10,841 nt of DNA from Candidatus Njordarchaeota archaeon (GTDB lineage Archaea > Asgardarchaeota > Njordarchaeia > Njordarchaeales > Njordarchaeaceae), in NCBI GenBank assembly GCA_029856625.1, contig JAHKLG010000035.1:1-10841 (forward strand), given 5' to 3'. A program made the translations under genes and the position numbers. This document shows, piece after piece, positions 7,562 through 10,841 of the stretch. Under the pieces are notes generated by a model. The model saw nothing but the letters and a program-made list of their open reading frames with translations, was not told the origin of the DNA and made no database searches. The first letter of the stretch is position 1; the number at the start of each line of letters is the position of its first letter.

Positions 7562-8776
7562 TTATCTCTCCTTTACTTTTTTTACAAATCTCTCTATTCT
7601 CTCAAGCGCCTCTCGCATCATTTCTATAGGCGGTAAGAACACCATTCGAAAATGATCTTTTCCATAACTACCAAATCCAGAGCCATGAACGACCAAGACT
7701 TTTTCCTCTTTTAATAAGTCGACAACAAAGTCTTTATCTCTCCCTTTATATTTCGGAATATCTATCCTTGGGAATAAGTAAAAAGCGCCCCTTGGCTTCT
7801 GGACAGAAATGCCATTTATCTCGTTGAGACGCTTATATGCGTAATCTCTCCTCTCTCTTAGCTTATTCACCAATTCCTTAATATGATCTTGTGGACCGAG
7901 TAAAGCTGCAATAGCTGCTCGCTGGGCTGGCGTGAATCCAGATATTCTAACCATCAAATATTTTATCATTGCTCGCCAGATTTCGGATAATGCGTCATCA
8001 GGGTCCCACTTATATACATATCCTATACGCCATCCCGTAGCTAAATACACTTTGCTGAGGCCATAAAATACGAGAGTTGGGACATCTCCTGCTAATTTAG
8101 CAGCATTAGGAGCCTTACTTCCTTCAAAAACTATTTTATCGTATATTTCATCAGAAATAATGAATAACGAATGTTCTCCAGCTATGTCAATTATTTCCTT
8201 CACTATTTTTTCATCATACAAGGCACCAGTTGGATTATTAGGATTAATTATGACAATTGCGCGCGTTTTCTCGCTGATTTTCTTCCTTATATCATCAATA
8301 TCAGGAATCCAACCCTCTTCCTCAATAGTTCTATACTCAATGGGCTTTATCTCGAAGAATTCTGCGGCAGATATATAGGGAGGATATGTAGGGCTCGGGA
8401 CAAGTATCTCATCACCAGGGCGTAGAGCTGCCAATACAGCCATTATTGCCTCAGCAGTACCATTTGTTACAAGCACATCTTCTGGAGAAATATCTATACC
8501 ATTATCCCTTTTTTCACGCTTAACAATAGCCTCCCGCAATTCTGCTAAACCAATACTATGAGCATAAAAATTAAAACCCTCTTTAACAGCTTTACAAATG
8601 GCATCCTGCATGTGTTGAGGAACCTTAAAATCATACTTTAATGGATCTCCAATGTTTAAGTAAAGAATTTCCTCCCCACTTTCTCTCTTTACCTTCTCGG
8701 CCAAGCTTACAAGATCTCTAATCGCATATGTTATTCTTAATGCACGTTCTGATGCCCTAAACGGTTTAATTCTCAT
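7562..8776 (-). CDS. PLP-dependent aminotransferase, alanine aminotransferase (AlaAT) type
   Basis: Class I/II fold-type I aminotransferase (404 residues), cytoplasmic. By overall resemblance to Pyrococcus furiosus AlaAT it likely interconverts alanine plus 2-oxoglutarate and pyruvate plus glutamate; other amino acids may be accepted. Seen: N-terminal ASERAL and NIGDP blocks, NPNNPTG at 178-184 (Asn181 near the cofactor ring), SDEIYD at 208-213 (Asp209 for the pyridine nitrogen), Schiff-base Lys242 in YGLSK, phosphate-contacting Arg250 in GWRIGY, and substrate-carboxylate Arg377 in HFRMVFLPP. Ends with a basic helix. All key residues are present and the length is normal. ATG 8776 is chosen because GGTG lies exactly six bases before it; the in-frame GTG at 8785 is part of that Shine-Dalgarno. 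The stop is five bases from the converging surface-protein stop. Apparently monocistronic, diverging from the NSUN-like gene. Confidence 0.92.
   Translation of the reverse strand: MRIKPFRASERALRITYAIRDLVSLAEKVKRESGEEILYLNIGDPLKYDFKVPQHMQDAICKAVKEGFNFYAHSIGLAELREAIVKREKRDNGIDISPEDVLVTNGTAEAIMAVLAALRPGDEILVPSPTYPPYISAAEFFEIKPIEYRTIEEEGWIPDIDDIRKKISEKTRAIVIINPNNPTGALYDEKIVKEIIDIAGEHSLFIISDEIYDKIVFEGSKAPNAAKLAGDVPTLVFYGLSKVYLATGWRIGYVYKWDPDDALSEIWRAMIKYLMVRISGFTPAQRAAIAALLGPQDHIKELVNKLRERRDYAYKRLNEINGISVQKPRGAFYLFPRIDIPKYKGRDKDFVVDLLKEEKVLVVHGSGFGSYGKDHFRMVFLPPIEMMREALERIERFVKKVKER
7577..7583 (+). terminator. Oligo-T terminator of the surface-protein gene
   Basis: Seven T residues on the plus strand 21 bases after the surface-protein stop, inside the 3' end of the converging aminotransferase gene. 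The length suits archaeal intrinsic (T-tract) termination. Confidence 0.45.
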
Positions 8777-8782
8777 TAAATA

Positions 8783-8787
8783 CACCT
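8783..8787 (-). promoter_or_regulatory. AGGTG Shine-Dalgarno deciding the ATG 8776 start
   Basis: On the minus strand AGGTG is followed by six bases and ATG 8776. The upstream in-frame GTG (8785-8783) lies within the site and is therefore unlikely to be the start. Confidence 0.55.
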
Positions 8788-8799
8788 ATATATCATCAG

Positions 8800-8832
8800 A
8801 ACATTAACTGAATCAATCAAAAAATGTTAATT
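8800..8832. promoter_or_regulatory. Inverted-repeat pair in the aminotransferase promoter region
   Basis: AACATT (8800-8805) pairs with AATGTT (8823-8828), and the overlapping ATTAAC (8803-8808) pairs with GTTAAT (8826-8831). The two sites are 23 bases apart, roughly two helical turns, and enclose or overlap a T-rich stretch on the minus strand (8824-8819) that is the best, though weak, box A candidate for the aminotransferase. Possible dimer-binding operator; not matched to any known regulator. Confidence 0.25.
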
Positions 8833-8911
8833 CGATATTTATCAGAGTTTCAATTGTATTAATCCGAACGATATCCAAGATAAACGGCAAGAAATAATCA
8901 TAATTATTGCG

Positions 8912-8918
8912 TAAATAT
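8912..8918 (+). promoter_or_regulatory. TATA-like box of the NSUN-like gene
   Basis: TAAATAT, centred 36 bases before ATG 8951. The expected transcript start is near 8940, directly before the GGTG at 8941, giving a leader of about 11 bases. The rest of the 174-bp divergent region (8777-8950) shows no gene. Confidence 0.4.
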
Positions 8919-8950
8919 CTTACTTATGCTAGCTGACCGCGGTGTTTATG

Positions 8951-10165
8951 ATGAGTGCTACAGAACTCATAGGGGGACCAATAAATAAGGAGCTAGTTAA
9001 TTTGAGAAGGAAATATCATTATTCCGAAGATGTAATTCACAGGCTAGCAATATATTATGGGATTTTCAGAGCGATAAGGATTATTGAGGCATTAAGAAAA
9101 CCTCCGAGGAATTTAGCTGTGCGGGTTAATACCTTGAGAGCGGATCCAGATAGAGTTGTGGACGAATTAAGAGCTACTGGTGTCAATATTTATCCATCAA
9201 GGATTTTTAGAGAGGTATTATTTATCAGAGTAGACGGGCCTTTTGAGGTAAAAAAAGTCAATAAAAAAGTAATTGTCAAGGACAGGAGTGCGGAGGGGGT
9301 TCTTCTAGGAGCCAATTTATATGCTCCGGGCGTTTTACAAATTGAAGAAGGCGTGGAGATTAATGATGAGGTAAATATAGTAACTCGTTTTGGTGAAGTT
9401 ATAGCGTATGGAATTTCTAAAGTCTCTTACTTAGAGAAGAATCTCAAGGGGCTAGTAGTAGAGGTTAAAGAAAGCATTTATAGGATACCAAATCTTAAGA
9501 CGCTCAGGCCTTTTATGGCTGGGGAGGCGTATTTAGCGAGCATGGCTGCTACTCAAGCGCTTAGGTGGCTTAATCCGCAACCGGGAGAAAACATTTTATG
9601 CATATCTCCTTCTGCTGAGGATCTGGCATATCTTATTCAATTAACTAGAGGTGAAGGGTTTATATCAGTAGTTAGTAAGACGGAACTGGAGGACTTAAGG
9701 ATACGGGAGAGCTTGAGAAAAATGAAACTGGAGCAGTATGAGAAGAGGATAAAGTGGCATGTTATTGATTACAAGTATTTAAAATTAGAGAGTGAAGCGT
9801 TTGACGTAGTAATACTCTCTCCAAGGAGCTCTAAAATCGGTCTTAGACCGAGAATAACGGCTTTTTTGAAGGAGGAGGATATTATAAAGCTATCAAGATT
9901 AACAAAACTTCTTCTCGACAAAGTTGTTCCAGCTGTCAAGAAAGGAGGGAGAATCCTTTACATGGTTCCAAGCTTAGATCCTGCTGAAGGGGAATTCATC
10001 ACTAAGTACTTAATGAATACATGGAAGCTAGAGCCTCTAAAAGGAAGTTTCAGATGGGGTAGTGTGGGAATAAAAGAGATCCCAGGAGGCGATAGAGCGC
10101 TTCGCACGTACCCAGATATTCATGATGATATAGGCTTCTACGCCTCCTTACTTCAGAAGCCTTAA
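8951..10165 (+). CDS. NSUN6-like PUA/RsmB-family protein with degenerate methyltransferase domain (probable pseudoenzyme)
   Basis: Resembles archaeal PUA-containing tRNA/rRNA cytosine-C5 methyltransferases (NSUN6/RsmB fold), 404 residues, but appears inactive. N-terminal RNA-binding part with AVRVNTLRADPDRVVDEL near 56-73; PUA domain about 108-172 (VKDRSAEGVLLGANLYAPGV, then DEVNIVTRFGEVIAYG); Rossmann-like methyltransferase domain about 185-402 ending in the family's GFYASLLQK tail. The SAM motif D-x-CAAPGGK after PGE is replaced by CISPSAEDL (Cys217-Leu225). Motif IV D-A/P-P-C-S is replaced by LSPRSS, with Arg292 at the cysteine. Motif VI T-C-S is replaced by VPS, with Pro340 at the nucleophile. 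No frameshift or stop is present, so selection for another role, probably RNA binding, is likely. ATG 8951 follows GGTG by six bases; GTG 8942 is in the Shine-Dalgarno and ATG 8948 is too close. Followed 73 bases later by tfe. Confidence 0.83.
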   Translation: MSATELIGGPINKELVNLRRKYHYSEDVIHRLAIYYGIFRAIRIIEALRKPPRNLAVRVNTLRADPDRVVDELRATGVNIYPSRIFREVLFIRVDGPFEVKKVNKKVIVKDRSAEGVLLGANLYAPGVLQIEEGVEINDEVNIVTRFGEVIAYGISKVSYLEKNLKGLVVEVKESIYRIPNLKTLRPFMAGEAYLASMAATQALRWLNPQPGENILCISPSAEDLAYLIQLTRGEGFISVVSKTELEDLRIRESLRKMKLEQYEKRIKWHVIDYKYLKLESEAFDVVILSPRSSKIGLRPRITAFLKEEDIIKLSRLTKLLLDKVVPAVKKGGRILYMVPSLDPAEGEFITKYLMNTWKLEPLKGSFRWGSVGIKEIPGGDRALRTYPDIHDDIGFYASLLQKP

Positions 10166-10198
10166 AAAGGGATAGGTATTGGTATAAGGTAAAATTAG

Positions 10199-10206
10199 TT
10201 ATTTTC
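10199..10206 (+). promoter_or_regulatory. Weak TATA-like box before tfe
   Basis: TTATTTTC, centred about 37 bases before the TTG at 10239, the same distance as in the other promoters here. The match to box A is poor, and tfe could instead be read through from the upstream gene; no T run of five or more follows the upstream stop. Confidence 0.25.
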
Positions 10207-10228
10207 AAAAGTACCTTAAAGACTTACT

Positions 10229-10232
10229 GGTG
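10229..10232 (+). promoter_or_regulatory. GGTG Shine-Dalgarno pointing to a TTG start for tfe
   Basis: GGTG, then six bases, then TTG 10239. The GTG at 10230 is in frame, but it is part of this element. A TTG start codon is common enough in archaea. Confidence 0.45.
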
Positions 10233-10238
10233 AATAAT

Positions 10239-10769
10239 TTGGCATCAGGTTTCAGTGAAATTGAATTAAATAAAATTAGAATTCTCTTTCTATTTCTGGC
10301 TCAAAAACTTGCGGGAGAAAGTGGATTACAAGTCGCAGCAGCTATTATTAGTAATGGAAATTTAACAGAAGACGAAATAGCTAAGATAACGGGGCTACCA
10401 ATCGCAGATGTCAGGAACATCATTGGAACATTCAAGAGTGAGGGGTTAATATTTTCGATAAAGGAAAGAGATCCAGACACGGGATGGACGGTTAATTATT
10501 GGAGTACAGATCCATTAGTGATTTATCGTGTTTTTAAAAATAGGTTAAAGCAGGCAATTTATAATCTCTCGAAACTGGCTGAATTGTTAGAAAGAGAGGA
10601 AATTTATGTATGTGAGGAATGTGGTTATAAAACATTGAGTGATGAGGCAGAGAAGCATAATTATAGATGTCCAGTATGTGGAGGAGATTTAAGGAAGCAA
10701 GACGAGCTTCCTGATTTCAGAGAGCTAGTAAAAGAATTGAAAAAAGCATATACAGAATTTGAACTATGA
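10239..10769 (+). CDS. tfe: Transcription initiation factor TFE (TFIIE-alpha homologue)
   Basis: Archaeal TFE, the TFIIE-alpha homologue that binds the polymerase clamp and upstream DNA and helps open the promoter alongside TBP and TFB. With the TTG start it is 176 residues, typical for the family. N-terminal winged-helix domain about 10-95: helices including LTEDEIAKITGLPIADVR (42-59), then the wing with RDPDTGWTVNYW (77-88), a TFE hallmark. A basic helical linker about 93-120 leads to a zinc ribbon with Cys125, Cys128, Cys144 and Cys147, all four present (CEEC and CPVC). An acidic/basic helical C-terminus follows. An upstream GTG at 10230 would add three residues; the GGTG spacing favours TTG. 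Runs in the same direction as the NSUN-like gene, 73 bases after it, possibly in one unit. Its stop directly abuts the stop of the next, converging gene. Confidence 0.95.
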   Translation: MASGFSEIELNKIRILFLFLAQKLAGESGLQVAAAIISNGNLTEDEIAKITGLPIADVRNIIGTFKSEGLIFSIKERDPDTGWTVNYWSTDPLVIYRVFKNRLKQAIYNLSKLAELLEREEIYVCEECGYKTLSDEAEKHNYRCPVCGGDLRKQDELPDFRELVKELKKAYTEFEL

Positions 10770-10841
10770 CTATACGTATTTATCAATTATTTCATCGATT
10801 TCTGCTTCTGATAAAATCACTCTCCATTCCCCTTTCTCAAA
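10770..10841 (-). CDS. C-terminal end of an unrecognised minus-strand gene (partial)
   Basis: The minus strand is open from the right edge to a TAG at 10772-10770, giving 23 residues that end in SEAEIDEIIDKYV. The composition is acidic and helix-like, as expected of a real protein end, and the placement (stop codon touching the tfe stop) fits the tight convergent packing elsewhere in the window. Too short to assign a family. Confidence 0.45.
   Translation of the reverse strand, partial: FEKGEWRVILSEAEIDEIIDKYV

Noticed and set aside
8160..8425. Two overlapping plus-strand open frames of 72 and 84 codons
   Set aside because: They are antisense to the conserved core of the aminotransferase (NPNNPTG to SPTYPPY region).
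8948..8954. ATGATGA resembling a C box of a C/D guide RNA
   Set aside because: It is the start-codon context of the NSUN-like gene; no D or D' box (CTGA) follows at suitable spacing.
8951..10165. Annotation as an active tRNA/rRNA m5C methyltransferase
   Set aside because: The SAM-binding motif and both catalytic cysteines are replaced, so family membership should not be read as activity.
1..10841. CRISPR arrays, tRNA or rRNA genes, insertion sequences, integration sites
   Set aside because: No regularly spaced direct repeats, tRNA-like cloverleaf, transposase-like protein or flanking terminal repeats were found by reading; nearly all sequence is taken by conserved genes.

Overview
This is a compact, AT-rich archaeal segment. 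The genes are of archaeal/eukaryotic type: the RNA polymerase subunit Rpo11/RpoL, the basal transcription factor TFE, a Cdc48/VAT unfoldase, a Pyrococcus-type alanine aminotransferase and an NSUN6-like PUA/RNA-methyltransferase-fold protein. TATA-like boxes and GGTG Shine-Dalgarno sequences precede the genes. A membrane-anchored protein carries about 38 N-glycosylation sequons. Together this fits a thermophilic archaeon of the Thermoproteota/TACK group, but I cannot place it more finely.

Layout. Positions 2-208 (+) hold the C-terminal end of rpoL, cut by the window edge. Positions 233-4615 (-) are a two-gene operon, cdc48 followed by a one-chain AAA+ ATPase/VWA protein, three bases apart. A 157-bp divergent intergenic region holds promoters for cdc48 and for a large gene (4773-7556, +) encoding a secreted, tail-anchored surface protein: a six-repeat alpha/alpha toroid, about five beta-sandwich domains, one C-terminal membrane helix and a basic tail. 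It converges on an alanine aminotransferase gene (7562-8776, -). After a second divergent region come a degenerate NSUN/RsmB-family protein with a PUA domain (8951-10165, +) and tfe (10239-10769, +). The last 72 bases hold the 3' end of a minus-strand gene whose stop codon abuts that of tfe.

How the genes relate. Transcription is represented at both ends (rpoL, tfe). Protein quality control or remodelling is represented by the Cdc48 operon, where an unfoldase is probably co-expressed with a MoxR-like ATPase that has its own metal-binding VWA adaptor domain. The surface protein and the aminotransferase look like separate single-gene units.

Most notable points. (1) The NSUN-like protein has lost its SAM-binding motif and both catalytic cysteines while keeping its PUA domain and overall fold, so it looks like an RNA-binding pseudoenzyme, and it lies just upstream of tfe. 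(2) The surface protein combines a cysteine-free toroid with macroglobulin-like beta domains, recalling ribophorin II or an inverted complement/alpha-2-macroglobulin layout. (3) Four genes share exactly GGTG-N6-start, and in four promoters a TATA-like box is centred 36-38 bases before the start, implying very short leaders with the Shine-Dalgarno at the 5' end. This moves several starts downstream of upstream GTG codons. I see no tRNA, rRNA, CRISPR array, insertion sequence or other mobile element.
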